Positions 35,067 to 44,733 of a stretch of 64,000 nt of DNA are shown piece after piece. The DNA is taken from the NCBI GenBank assembly GCA_019634625.1, contig JAHCBA010000017.1, positions 62,001-126,000 on the forward strand, written 5' to 3'. The position numbers and the translations under genes are program-made. Under the pieces are notes generated by a model. The model ran no database searches and was not told where the DNA came from. It was given only the letters and a program-made list of their open reading frames with translations. Position 1 is the first letter of the stretch, and every line of letters begins with the position of its first letter. This stretch comes from Verrucomicrobiia bacterium. Lineage in GTDB: Bacteria; Verrucomicrobiota; Verrucomicrobiia; Limisphaerales; CAIMTB01.

Positions 35067-38000
35067 ATGAAGCGATCCGCTGCGTCCTTGCCGGCCCTGC
35101 TCCGGGCTGGCTGCGTCCTTCTCATGGTGTCGGGTTTGCCGGGAGGGGTCCTAGCGGCCGATGGGGGGGTGGTCGTGCACGATGCAATCCGCTCCGTGGT
35201 GCATAGGCCGGATCGATCGGCCCTGCATCGCCCGGAGGATTCGGCGGTGCACGATCCGGCGCGGTCCGCGGTGCATCTTCCCGATCGATCCCTCCAACAC
35301 GATCCGCTGCGGTCGGAGGTGCATGATGTGTTCCGCTCGGAGCGTCATCGCCCGGAGGACTCGACGGCCCACGATCCGACGCGATCCAAGCTTCATCAGC
35401 CGGCGACCTCGGCAACGCACGATCCGGCGCGGTCGGAAGTGCATGCCCCGGCCCGCTCGGCGCAGCATCGGCCTGAGGATTCGCTGGTCCACGATCCCTC
35501 GGTGTCGGGAGTTCACGCGGTGGAACGGTCGGCGGCGCACCAGGCGCTTCAGTCGGATCTGCACGATCCGGTGCGATCGGCCGGACACGATCCGGACCTT
35601 TCACAACGGCACGACCCGGGCAGTTCGGCGCTCCATCGGCCGGAGCGTTCGGCCATGCACGATCCGGTCCGCTCTCTGCTGCATGTGCCGGCGCGGTCGG
35701 AGGCGGTGGTGGAGGTGCCGGTCCATGATGCGGCGTTGTCGGGAGTGCATCGTCCGGACCGGTCGGCGGTGCATGAGCCGTTGGCCTCGGTGGGGCACGA
35801 TGTGTGGTGGTCATCGCGGCACGAGCCGGCGGACTCGGCGGTGCATTCGCCCGAGCGATCGAGTTTTCATGATGCGGAGCGATCCCGGCTGCACCGGGTA
35901 TTCGACTCGGCGGTGCATAGTCCGGTGCTGTCGGAACATCACGCGGTGGGGCGGTCCGCGGTGCACGAGCCGGGCGTATCGATGCTGCATGCGGTCGAGC
36001 GGTCGGAGGTGCACGACCCGCTGGCCTCGACTCTGCATGCTCCGGTGGTGTCTGCCTCGCATGGGCCGGAAGGCTCCGTGACGCATGGCGCGGCATTGTC
36101 GGCGGTGCATGAGCCGGAGAAGTCGGCGGAGCATCGTCCTGAGCTTTCGGGCGGCCATGCACCGGCGCGCTCGCTGCTGCACGACATCGCGCGTTCGGCG
36201 GCGCATGCGACGGCGGTTTCGGCGCAGCACGACCCGGCGTTGTCGGCGGTGCATGCGCCCGGCGTTTCGGCGGGACACGACCCGTTGCGGTCGGTGGTGC
36301 ACGATCCGTGGTGGTCGGGAATGCACCGGCCGGAGGCATCGGAATGGCATGATCCGGTCCATTCGATCGTTCACGAACCGGATGCCTCGGCGATGCATGA
36401 CCCGCTGGAATCGCTGTTGCATGACGTGCGCGGGTCCCACCAGCACGACGCGATGCGTTCGCGGCGGCACGACGTCTTCCGGTCCCGGATCCATGACCCG
36501 GGCCGGTCGGGGGCGCACGAGCCGCTGGCGTCCCTGTTTCACACCGTCTTCCTGTCATCGCAGCATCTGCCAGGGGACTCCGCGGGGCATGACGCCACAT
36601 TCTCGATGGCCCATGTGCCGGCGACGTCGGGCGTGCATGAGCCCGCCCGGTCGGCAGCGCATGAGCCGAGGGCCTCCGCGACGCACGAGGTGTTGAGGTC
36701 GCTGCTGCATCGTCCGGAGCGATCCGAGATTCATTCCCCCTTCGAATCGCGGCGTCACGATCCGGCGATATCGGTGGCCCATACGGTGGCGGATTCGTCG
36801 CTGCACGCGCCATTGCGGTCGGATCTGCATGATCCGGTATGGTCACGTCAGCACGAGCCGGCGCAGTCGGTCGAGCATGAGCCGGTGCAATCCACCTTCC
36901 ACACGGCGGCGGAATCGCGTGAGCACGGGGTCCTCACGTCGGTGGTGCATGACGTTCTGCGGTCGAGGGAACACCGGCCGGAAGCCTCGGCGACCCATGA
37001 AGTGGTACGATCCCGGCTTCATGATCCGCGGCGGTCGGCGATACACGGGGCGTTGGAGTCGGTGCTGCATTCGCCGGTATTGTCGGCGGAGCATCAGCCC
37101 GGGGTGTCGGCGCGTCACGACGTGCTGGGTTCGATCCTTCATGACCCGGTGGATTCGGTGGTGCACGACGCGGTCCGGTCGGCGGCCCATCAGCCGGCGC
37201 AGTCGGCGCAGCATGCACCGGTGATGTCGATGTGGCATGAGCCGTCCATGTCGCCGGGTCACGATCCGCGCCGGTCGGTGATCCACGACATCCACTGGTC
37301 GCGGCAGCACGGCGATGCTGACTCGCGACTGCACGACGCGGCGGCCTCGATTCTGCACGACCCGGTGCGATCGGCGGCGCATGAACCGCTTCGGTCGGTG
37401 GTGCATGACCCGGTTCGTTCGCGGCGCCACGATCCGGTGCGGTCGGTCTGGCATGACCCGGCGCGGTCGGTGGTGCACCGGCAGGATCTTTCGGGACTGC
37501 ACGAGGCGCTGCTTTCGGCACTGCATGGTCCGGTGCTGTCGCGGTTGCACCTTCCGGGGCCGTCGGCGGAGCACGATCCGGTGCTGTCGATGACGCATGT
37601 TCCGAGCACGTCGGCGACGCACGATCCGGGGGCTTCGAGGCAGCACCGGATCGAGGATTCGGTGGAGCACGGGGTGCTGCGATCCGCGTTGCATGATCCG
37701 AGGCAGTCGTGGGTGCACGACGCGATCCGGTCGGAAGCGCACGATCCGGCGTTGTCGGCGGTGCATGTGCCGGACCGTTCGCGAATGCACCGTCCGCTGA
37801 CCTCGGACATTCATGATCCGGTGTGGTCGGACCAGCATGATCCCGAGGTGTCGCGGGTGCACGATCCGGCGGTGTCGGTGGTGCATGCGCCGACGTTGTC
37901 GGGAGGGCACGAGGCGCTGATCTCCCTGGGGCATGATCCGCTCTGGTCGGGTCACCATGAGGTGGTGCGGTCGCGGGTTCATGATGCCCTGGTGAGCAGC

Positions 38001-41000
38001 CTGCACCGGCCGGTTCGATCGGAGATGCATGTTCCTTCGCGATCGTTCCTGCATTCGCCGGTGATGTCGGATGAGCACAGGCCTGAGCAGTCGCTGGGGC
38101 ATGATCCGGCGTTGTCGGTGGTGCATGAGCCGGTTCGGTCGATCTTCCATGACGCGGGCCGGTCGGCGGCCCATGAGCCTGCGGTGTCGGGGGCGCACGA
38201 TGCGGTGGTGTCACGGATTCACCGGGTGGAGGAATCGATCGTGCATGAGCCGCTGCGGTCGGAGGTGCACGATCCATGGTGGTCGCGGCAGCACCGGCCG
38301 GAGCGGTCGGAGGTTCACGAGGTGGTGTCCTCGCATCTGCACGAGCCGGCGCGTTCCCGGCTGCACGATCCTCTGGCGTCGCTGTTGCACGATCCCGTGC
38401 GATCGCGGCGGCACGAGGCGGGGTTGTCGGGGGTGCACGATCCGGTTCGATCGGCGGTGCACGCGGTGGCGACCTCCGAATGGCACGACCCGGCGAAGTC
38501 GGCGGTTCACGAGGCGGACCGTTCCCGGGTGCATGTGCCGCTGATTTCGGCGCTTCACGATCCGGCGTTTTCCCGGGATCACGATGCGGCGCGGTCCGCG
38601 ATTCATCATCCGGCGGCTTCCGTGCTGCATCGTCCGGAGGAGTCGCGCACGCACGAGCCGCTGCGGTCGCTGGGCCACGATCCGGTGCGTTCGGCCAGGC
38701 ACGAGGCTGCGGCCTCGGAGTTGCATGACGTATTGCGGTCCAACCTGCACGATCCGGGTCTGTCGCGACTGCATCGTCCGGTGGCGTCGGTGCTGCACTC
38801 CGTGCTGATGTCGGCGGAGCACGATCCGGCGGGATCGGGTGGCCACGATCCGGTGGTATCGGCGATCCACGAGCCGGGACGTTCGGCGGTGCACCGGGTG
38901 GGGGTGTCCACGGTGCATGAGGCGATCCGCTCGGTGCTGCACGAGACGGGCGGCTCGGTGTTGCACGATCTTGTCCTATCGAGGGAGCACGATGTGGTGG
39001 TATCGCGGGTGCACGGGGCAGCGGAGTCCCGGGTGCATGAGGTGGTGGCTTCGAGGGTGCACGATCCGGTCCGATCGCGGCAGCATCGTCCGGAGGCCTC
39101 GGCGGAGCATGATCCGGCGGTGTCGGCGGTGCATGTTCCGGATCGTTCCCGGCTGCACCGACCGCTGATTTCGGACATTCACGATCCGGTGTGGTCGGAG
39201 CGGCACGAGGCTGCGGAATCGCGGGTTCATGATGCGGTGTTGTCGGTGGTGCACGATCCGGCGCGGTCGGGGGCGCATGAGCCTGTGCGTTCGGCGGTGC
39301 ATACGCCATGGCAGTCGGAGCGTCATGACGCGGGGGTGTCGGCGGTGCATCATCCGATGCGCTCGAACGTGCATGAACCGCGGGCCTCGGTGATTCACGA
39401 CCCGGTATGGTCCGGGGAGCATCAACCGGCGGCGTCGCTGGTGCATGACGCGGTCCGCTCGACGCTGCACCGGCCGGAGCGGTCGGCGTTGCACGACGCG
39501 CTGACCTCGACGGTGCACGATCCGGTGTGGTCGGAACGGCACCGGCCCGAGCGATCGGGAATTCACGATGCGGCGCGGTCGATGGTGCATGAGGCGCGGC
39601 TGTCGGCGCTGCACGATCCGCTGCGGTCGGCGCTGCATGCTCCGGTGATGTCGGTGCAGCATGCGGTGGCGGATTCGCGCGGGCACGATCCGGCGTTGTC
39701 CATGCAGCATGAAGCCGGGTTGTCGGCGGCGCATGAGGCGTTGCGTTCGCTGCTGCACACGCCGTTCGAATCACGGCTCCATGACGCGGCGCGGTCGGCG
39801 GTGCATGAGGTGGCGACATCGCGGGTCCACCAGCCGGAGCGGTCGGCGGAGCACGATCCGCGGTTTTCGCTGGTGCATGATCCGGTATGGAGCCGGACGC
39901 ACCGCCCGGCGGAGTCGGAGGTGCATGACGCGGTCCGGTCGGTGCTGCACCGGCCGGAGGCTTCGTTGCAGCACGACGCGCTGCGTTCGGCGGTCCATGA
40001 TCCGGTCTGGTCGGGGATGCACCGGCCGGAGGAGTCGCGGATTCACGATGCGGCCCGTTCGGCGGTGCATGAGCCAATGCGTTCGGCCGGGCACGAACCG
40101 CTGCGGTCGGCGGTTCATTCTCCGTTCGCGTCCGGGCGCCACGACGCCGCGAGTTCCGGGGGGCACGATCCGGCGTGGTCGATGGCGCACAACCCGGAGA
40201 ATTCGGTCCGGCACGATCCCCGGTGGTCGTCGGGACATCAGGCGGACTTGTCGGGATTGCACGATCCGCTGCGGTCGATCTGGCAGCCGTTGGAGAGGAC
40301 GGGATTCCGGGTGGGCCGGCTGACGATCGTTCCCGATGCCGGGGGCACGCGGCCGCCTGGAGATACGGACAGCGACACGACGGTTCGTCCGGCGTCGGGT
40401 GTGGCGAATACACGGGGAACGATCGAGTTGCATCCGCCCGAGGGTGCGCCCCAGGTGATTCAACTGGCGGGGGCGAGTCTGATGGCGCTGCAGATCAACG
40501 CCGTCACGGATGACAACGGGAACCTGCTGGACGAGATCCCGATCGAGTTGGCGCAGCTTGAATTGGCGGGTGAATCGCGGTGGGGACCGGTGGTGGTACG
40601 AGTGCGGTCTCCGAGGGTTTGGCCATTCTGCCGGAGCACGGGAGTTCTCGAGGAGGCGGAGAACGTCCAGTCAGGGCGGATCGATTTGCCGCCACTGACG
40701 GCGGAAGGGAAGGGAAATGCCTTCCTGGACCTGGTGCTGGACGTGGGGTTGGGGGATCAGTCGATGCGGGTGCGGGAGGCGGTGCGGGTCCTGGCGGTGG
40801 TCTCGCGGGTTCCGGCGGGGCCGGGCGATACCTTCGAGGCGGCGGGCGCGTTCGAGCTATTTGTGGAAAGGCCGCTTCCGACGGTGGAACCGGGACAGCA
40901 CGACCCGTGTTTGTCGGTGTGGCACGCGGTGGACCGGAGCCTGCTGCATCGGCCGCTGGCCTCTGACATCCACGATCCGGTGTGGTCGGCCGAGCATCGG

Positions 41001-43415
41001 CCGGAGGCATCGGGGCTGCACGACCCGGCGGTGTCGGTGGTGCATGCGCCGGAGCGGTCGGGGTTGCACGAGGTGTTTGCGTCGTTGCTGCACGATCCGC
41101 TGCGGTCCTCGGTGCATGGAACGGAGCAATCGGCCGTGCATGATCCGGGGATCTCGATGTTGCACCGGCCGGAGCTATCGGCCGAGCACGGGGCGTTGCG
41201 TTCGGCGTTGCATGCTCCCTTCCTGTCCTCGGCGCATACGGTGCAGGTGTCGGCAACGCACGACCCGGCCCGATCGATGCTGCATGGTGTCTCGGTTTCC
41301 GTGGGGCACGACGTGCTGCGGTCGGTGCACCATCACCCGGTGGGGTCGGTGCAGCATCTGATCACCGAATCGAGGGTCCATGATCCCTCGGTGTCGCTGG
41401 TGCATCGGGCGGAGGTGAGCGGATTGCATGGGGCGTTGCGATCGGATCTGCACGATCCGGTGTGGTCCCGGGAGCACCGGCCGGAGGTTTCGGCCGGGCA
41501 CGATCCGGCGATTTCGACGGTGCATGGGGCGGACCGGTCGGTGATGCACGATGCGTGGACATCGTTGATCCACGATCCGGTGCGATCGGCGGGGCACGCG
41601 GTGGCGGAATCGCGCAGGCACGATCCGGGGCTTTCGATGATCCACCGGCCGGAGGCGAGTGCCGGGCATGCGGCATTGCGGTCGGCGTTGCATTCTCCAT
41701 TCCTGTCCAGCGGGCATGATGCCACGGACTCGGCGGTGCATGATCCGGCGCGGTCGATGGTGCATTCGTCGATCCGTTCGACGGGGCACGATGCCCTGCA
41801 GTCGGTGGTGCACGATCCGTTGTGGTCGGTGGCACATCGCCCCGAGGATTCGGTGGTGCACGATCCGGCCGTGTCGATGGTGCATGCGGTGGGACGGTCG
41901 GAGTTGCACGGGGCCTTGCGATCGGATGTTCACGATCCGTTCTGGTCTGCGGGGCATCGGCCGGACCTGTCGGCGGCGCACGATCCGGCGGTCTCGCTGA
42001 TCCATGAGGCGGCGAACAGCCGGGTGCATGAGCCGTTGCGGTCGGCGGTGCATTCGCCACTGATGAGCGCGCACCATGAGGCGGACGGATCGCGGCGGCA
42101 TGACGCGGCGCTGTCGGGGGTGCATGAACCGGACCGGTCGGTGGAGGTGCATACGACGGCGCTGTCGCAGCAGCATGGGCCGTTGCGGTCGGCGATTCAC
42201 GAGGTGGCGCGATCGACCCAGCATGGGGCGGCGTTGTCCGGGTTGCATGATGCGGCGCTCTCGGTGGTGCATGAGCCCCTGGCGTCTCGCGGGCATGATG
42301 CGCTGGCCTCGGCGATCCATGATCCGTTGTGGTCCGGGCAGCACGTGGCGGCGGACTCGGCGCGGCACGACGCGGTCCGTTCGATGATTCACGAGCCGGT
42401 GGAATCGGGGCGGCACCTGGTGTTGCGATCGGTGGTGCATTCACCGTTGATGTCGGTGCACCACGGGGCGGAAGCGTCGCGGCTGCATGATGCGGCGGTA
42501 TCGGGATTGCACCTGCCGGGGACGTCCCTGGGTCATGAGCCGTTGTTGTCGGACGTGCATTCGGTGTTGATGTCGCGGCATCACGACCCGGTGGGGTCGG
42601 GGTTGCACGATGCGTTGAAGTCGGTTCAGCACGAGCCGGCGGCGTCGCTTGGGCACGACAGCGTAGGATCGGGGTTGCACACGGTGGAGCAGTCGGGGAT
42701 GCACGATCCGCGGCGCCCGGCGTTTCATTCGCCGGAGCGGTCGCTGGCGCATGACGCCCTGCGGTCGGCGGTGCATGCGCCGCTGGAATCGGCGGGCCAC
42801 GGTGCGGCGTTGTCGGAGGGCCATGATCCGGCACGGTCGGCGGTGCATTTGGCGGCGGTGTCGAGTGCGCACGAGCCGTTGAAGTCGCTGGTGCATGATG
42901 TTCTGCGATCGGAGCAGGTGCACACCCCGGACCGTTCGTTGCAGCACGATCCGGCGCGTTCCGCGGTGCATGAGCCGGCGGCGTCGCTTGGGCACCATCC
43001 GCTGCGGTCGGTGGTGCATGGGGCGGTGGATTCGGGATTGGGTGAGGATCTGGACGGGAACGGGCTGCCGGACGCATGGGAGATTCTGGCGTTTGGGCCC
43101 GGGGTACGGGTGAATGCGGCGGAGGACACGGACGGGGATGGCATGACCAACGAGGAGGAGCTGCGGGTGTGGACGAATCCGGCGGATCCGGAGGATGTGT
43201 TGCGCATGACGGGGATCGAGCCCAGGACGGAGGGGCGGGCGTTGCGGTGGCGGGCGGCGCCGGGACTCCGGTACTTGATTCAGTGCACGGCGGATCTGGC
43301 GGATCCGGAGGGATGGCAGACGATCGGCTCGGTGGTGGCGGACGGGCCGGTGGCGGTGTTCACGGATGCCAATGTGGACGGGACGCGATTCTTCTACCGG
43401 ATCGTTGTGGAGTAG
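35067..43415 (+). CDS. Giant secreted octapeptide-repeat protein, x-S-x-x-H-[DE]-P-x
   Basis: The protein has 2782 residues. Start ATG 35067 has a strong RBS and a signal peptide (LLRAGCVLLMVSGLPGGVLAA). Two repeat blocks carry the octad x-S-x-x-H-[DE]-P-x: residues about 38-1732 with 212 octads, and about 1945-2650 with 89 octads. Ser and His are almost invariant. Between them lies a beta-rich domain (residues about 1738-1940), resembling an extracellular domain I recall in verrucomicrobial and cyanobacterial proteins (IPIELAQLELAGESRWGPV ... GRIDLPPL). The C-terminus has a Ca-binding-type pair DLDGNGLPD and DTDGDGMT and ends FFYRIVVE, typical of verrucomicrobial exoproteins. No anchor or sorting motif is visible. 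The role is unknown: a surface filament, adhesin or metal-binding solenoid are possible. The following small secreted-protein gene is likely in the same operon. I do not recognise the repeat. Confidence 0.9.
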   Translation: MKRSAASLPALLRAGCVLLMVSGLPGGVLAADGGVVVHDAIRSVVHRPDRSALHRPEDSAVHDPARSAVHLPDRSLQHDPLRSEVHDVFRSERHRPEDSTAHDPTRSKLHQPATSATHDPARSEVHAPARSAQHRPEDSLVHDPSVSGVHAVERSAAHQALQSDLHDPVRSAGHDPDLSQRHDPGSSALHRPERSAMHDPVRSLLHVPARSEAVVEVPVHDAALSGVHRPDRSAVHEPLASVGHDVWWSSRHEPADSAVHSPERSSFHDAERSRLHRVFDSAVHSPVLSEHHAVGRSAVHEPGVSMLHAVERSEVHDPLASTLHAPVVSASHGPEGSVTHGAALSAVHEPEKSAEHRPELSGGHAPARSLLHDIARSAAHATAVSAQHDPALSAVHAPGVSAGHDPLRSVVHDPWWSGMHRPEASEWHDPVHSIVHEPDASAMHDPLESLLHDVRGSHQHDAMRSRRHDVFRSRIHDPGRSGAHEPLASLFHTVFLSSQHLPGDSAGHDATFSMAHVPATSGVHEPARSAAHEPRASATHEVLRSLLHRPERSEIHSPFESRRHDPAISVAHTVADSSLHAPLRSDLHDPVWSRQHEPAQSVEHEPVQSTFHTAAESREHGVLTSVVHDVLRSREHRPEASATHEVVRSRLHDPRRSAIHGALESVLHSPVLSAEHQPGVSARHDVLGSILHDPVDSVVHDAVRSAAHQPAQSAQHAPVMSMWHEPSMSPGHDPRRSVIHDIHWSRQHGDADSRLHDAAASILHDPVRSAAHEPLRSVVHDPVRSRRHDPVRSVWHDPARSVVHRQDLSGLHEALLSALHGPVLSRLHLPGPSAEHDPVLSMTHVPSTSATHDPGASRQHRIEDSVEHGVLRSALHDPRQSWVHDAIRSEAHDPALSAVHVPDRSRMHRPLTSDIHDPVWSDQHDPEVSRVHDPAVSVVHAPTLSGGHEALISLGHDPLWSGHHEVVRSRVHDALVSSLHRPVRSEMHVPSRSFLHSPVMSDEHRPEQSLGHDPALSVVHEPVRSIFHDAGRSAAHEPAVSGAHDAVVSRIHRVEESIVHEPLRSEVHDPWWSRQHRPERSEVHEVVSSHLHEPARSRLHDPLASLLHDPVRSRRHEAGLSGVHDPVRSAVHAVATSEWHDPAKSAVHEADRSRVHVPLISALHDPAFSRDHDAARSAIHHPAASVLHRPEESRTHEPLRSLGHDPVRSARHEAAASELHDVLRSNLHDPGLSRLHRPVASVLHSVLMSAEHDPAGSGGHDPVVSAIHEPGRSAVHRVGVSTVHEAIRSVLHETGGSVLHDLVLSREHDVVVSRVHGAAESRVHEVVASRVHDPVRSRQHRPEASAEHDPAVSAVHVPDRSRLHRPLISDIHDPVWSERHEAAESRVHDAVLSVVHDPARSGAHEPVRSAVHTPWQSERHDAGVSAVHHPMRSNVHEPRASVIHDPVWSGEHQPAASLVHDAVRSTLHRPERSALHDALTSTVHDPVWSERHRPERSGIHDAARSMVHEARLSALHDPLRSALHAPVMSVQHAVADSRGHDPALSMQHEAGLSAAHEALRSLLHTPFESRLHDAARSAVHEVATSRVHQPERSAEHDPRFSLVHDPVWSRTHRPAESEVHDAVRSVLHRPEASLQHDALRSAVHDPVWSGMHRPEESRIHDAARSAVHEPMRSAGHEPLRSAVHSPFASGRHDAASSGGHDPAWSMAHNPENSVRHDPRWSSGHQADLSGLHDPLRSIWQPLERTGFRVGRLTIVPDAGGTRPPGDTDSDTTVRPASGVANTRGTIELHPPEGAPQVIQLAGASLMALQINAVTDDNGNLLDEIPIELAQLELAGESRWGPVVVRVRSPRVWPFCRSTGVLEEAENVQSGRIDLPPLTAEGKGNAFLDLVLDVGLGDQSMRVREAVRVLAVVSRVPAGPGDTFEAAGAFELFVERPLPTVEPGQHDPCLSVWHAVDRSLLHRPLASDIHDPVWSAEHRPEASGLHDPAVSVVHAPERSGLHEVFASLLHDPLRSSVHGTEQSAVHDPGISMLHRPELSAEHGALRSALHAPFLSSAHTVQVSATHDPARSMLHGVSVSVGHDVLRSVHHHPVGSVQHLITESRVHDPSVSLVHRAEVSGLHGALRSDLHDPVWSREHRPEVSAGHDPAISTVHGADRSVMHDAWTSLIHDPVRSAGHAVAESRRHDPGLSMIHRPEASAGHAALRSALHSPFLSSGHDATDSAVHDPARSMVHSSIRSTGHDALQSVVHDPLWSVAHRPEDSVVHDPAVSMVHAVGRSELHGALRSDVHDPFWSAGHRPDLSAAHDPAVSLIHEAANSRVHEPLRSAVHSPLMSAHHEADGSRRHDAALSGVHEPDRSVEVHTTALSQQHGPLRSAIHEVARSTQHGAALSGLHDAALSVVHEPLASRGHDALASAIHDPLWSGQHVAADSARHDAVRSMIHEPVESGRHLVLRSVVHSPLMSVHHGAEASRLHDAAVSGLHLPGTSLGHEPLLSDVHSVLMSRHHDPVGSGLHDALKSVQHEPAASLGHDSVGSGLHTVEQSGMHDPRRPAFHSPERSLAHDALRSAVHAPLESAGHGAALSEGHDPARSAVHLAAVSSAHEPLKSLVHDVLRSEQVHTPDRSLQHDPARSAVHEPAASLGHHPLRSVVHGAVDSGLGEDLDGNGLPDAWEILAFGPGVRVNAAEDTDGDGMTNEEELRVWTNPADPEDVLRMTGIEPRTEGRALRWRAAPGLRYLIQCTADLADPEGWQTIGSVVADGPVAVFTDANVDGTRFFYRIVVE
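35178..40262 (+). repeat. 24-bp coding tandem repeat array, block 1 (212 octads)
   Basis: The span runs from the first to the last repeat His codon; it is 211 units of 24 bp plus one 18-bp insertion near 35702 (RSEAVVEVPVHDAA in place of an octad). Unit sequences vary at the base level (for example TCG, TCC, TCT and AGC serine codons), so the array is not a recent expansion. Confidence 0.9.
40899..43019 (+). repeat. 24-bp coding tandem repeat array, block 2 (89 octads)
   Basis: The span from first to last repeat His codon is 88 units of 24 bp plus two single-codon insertions (RSVEVHTTA and RSEQVHTPD). One octad lacks the Ser (RRPAFHSP). Same consensus as block 1. Confidence 0.9.
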
Positions 43416-43457
43416 CCGGGAGGGGCAATAGGATGACGTTTGAACCAAGCTCTTGAG

Positions 43458-44657
43458 ATGAGTTTCCTGACGCGCACTGGACTTGGATGGGGGCTTCTGA
43501 TGGTGCTCCTGAATGGGGGCGTGACGGTTCGGGCGGCGGCGCCCGGGTCCTCGCAGGGTGTTGGAGGGCTGGGGACGGGTTCGTACCTGTCGCTGCAGCA
43601 ATGGCGGAACGAGGGCTACTACAGCAAGGGGGTCGATCCGAACGACGTGGACGCGTATTTCTGGCATGTGTACTCGCGATTGCCGGAGGAGGTGACCATC
43701 TATCCGTCGGAGAACTACTATTATTTCATCGACTACATCGACGGGATGCAGATCTGGGGGAACATCCGGCTGCCGGCGGGGCGGAGGGAGCGGGGGGTGT
43801 TGTCGTTCGGGTACTCGGAGTATGTGGAATTTCCGAGTTCGCCTGGGAGTTATCTGAGCCGGTCGAAGTATTTCACGGATGCGGACGGGCTGACGATCAC
43901 GGAGCTGGACAAGCACACGTACCGGGTGCGGTACAACGGTCGGTCGGTGACCTTTCATTTGCACCGGCTGCGGCAGGATCCGCCGGAGAGGTTTCCGGTG
44001 CGGTCGAACGAGGCGTTCATCATGCGGACGTTCGATGAGTCGGGGATCCAGTTCTTTCTGATGTTCAACACGGATCGGAACTGTTTCTTCTGGGTCTTGA
44101 ACGAGGAGGAGCCGGTGCCGGATACCTTTACGACGTTGGAGAAGGACATCGTGGTGGGCCGGCGGACGGGTTTTGCGTTCTGGAACGACGAGGCAAACGG
44201 GGGCCGGAAGGTGCTGGCGATGATCCGGAAGATCAGCGTATTGCGGAACGACTATTACGACGGGCCGTTCGACCAGCTGGCGGACAATTATGTGGAGCAG
44301 ACGCGGATCTCCGAGTGGATGGAGCGGGCAATTCCGTCGATCAAGGGTCGGATCGACCGGTACGGGTATTACACGGACACGGAGCGGCCGTCCCGGGTGG
44401 CATTGTCCACGTACGGGACGTATTACACGCAGGCGGAGATCATCGAATTTGTGAAGCGGGCCAAGGCGGCGACGGACATTTACCAGTACATCTCCCGGGG
44501 GGGGGTGCCGACACCGGAGGAATACGCGGCGCAGCTGGCGGCGGCGCGAACGAATGCGCCGCCGACGTTGGTCCAGCCGCCGCGCGCGGAGGGGGAGCGG
44601 GTGGTGGAGGAGGGTGAGGGCGGGGATGCGGTGAGGCGACGGGCCGGCGGGCGGTGA
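43458..44657 (+). CDS. Secreted protein of unknown function, partner of the octad-repeat gene
   Basis: The protein has 399 residues from the ATG at 43458, with a signal peptide (LGWGLLMVLLNGGVTVRA). The mature part is rich in Tyr and Phe and looks beta-rich, for example YPSENYYYFIDYIDGM and YYTDTERPSR. The C-terminal 50 residues are low-complexity and charged (ERVVEEGEGGDAVRRR). It starts 42 bp after the giant gene on the same strand, so co-transcription is likely. No family is recognised. A role in export, folding or surface attachment of the repeat protein is a guess from position only. Confidence 0.75.
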   Translation: MSFLTRTGLGWGLLMVLLNGGVTVRAAAPGSSQGVGGLGTGSYLSLQQWRNEGYYSKGVDPNDVDAYFWHVYSRLPEEVTIYPSENYYYFIDYIDGMQIWGNIRLPAGRRERGVLSFGYSEYVEFPSSPGSYLSRSKYFTDADGLTITELDKHTYRVRYNGRSVTFHLHRLRQDPPERFPVRSNEAFIMRTFDESGIQFFLMFNTDRNCFFWVLNEEEPVPDTFTTLEKDIVVGRRTGFAFWNDEANGGRKVLAMIRKISVLRNDYYDGPFDQLADNYVEQTRISEWMERAIPSIKGRIDRYGYYTDTERPSRVALSTYGTYYTQAEIIEFVKRAKAATDIYQYISRGGVPTPEEYAAQLAAARTNAPPTLVQPPRAEGERVVEEGEGGDAVRRRAGGR

Positions 44658-44733
44658 GGCGGTGCAGGCGGTGCAGGCGGGGTTGGAGGGCGAGGTTTCT
44701 TGCGGGAGCCCTGACGGAGGGTAGGCTGACGGC

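Noticed and set aside
36934-40413. Long open frames on the opposite strand of the octad region (one of about 1159 codons)
   Set aside because: The repeat unit has few stop codons in any frame at this GC content. The antisense translations are low-complexity Pro/Ala/Arg strings without starts or domains.
35178-43019. Regular 24-bp repetition that could be read as a CRISPR or satellite array
   Set aside because: The repeats are contiguous without spacers, vary freely at third codon positions, and lie in one long frame with a signal peptide, RBS and a normal C-terminal domain.
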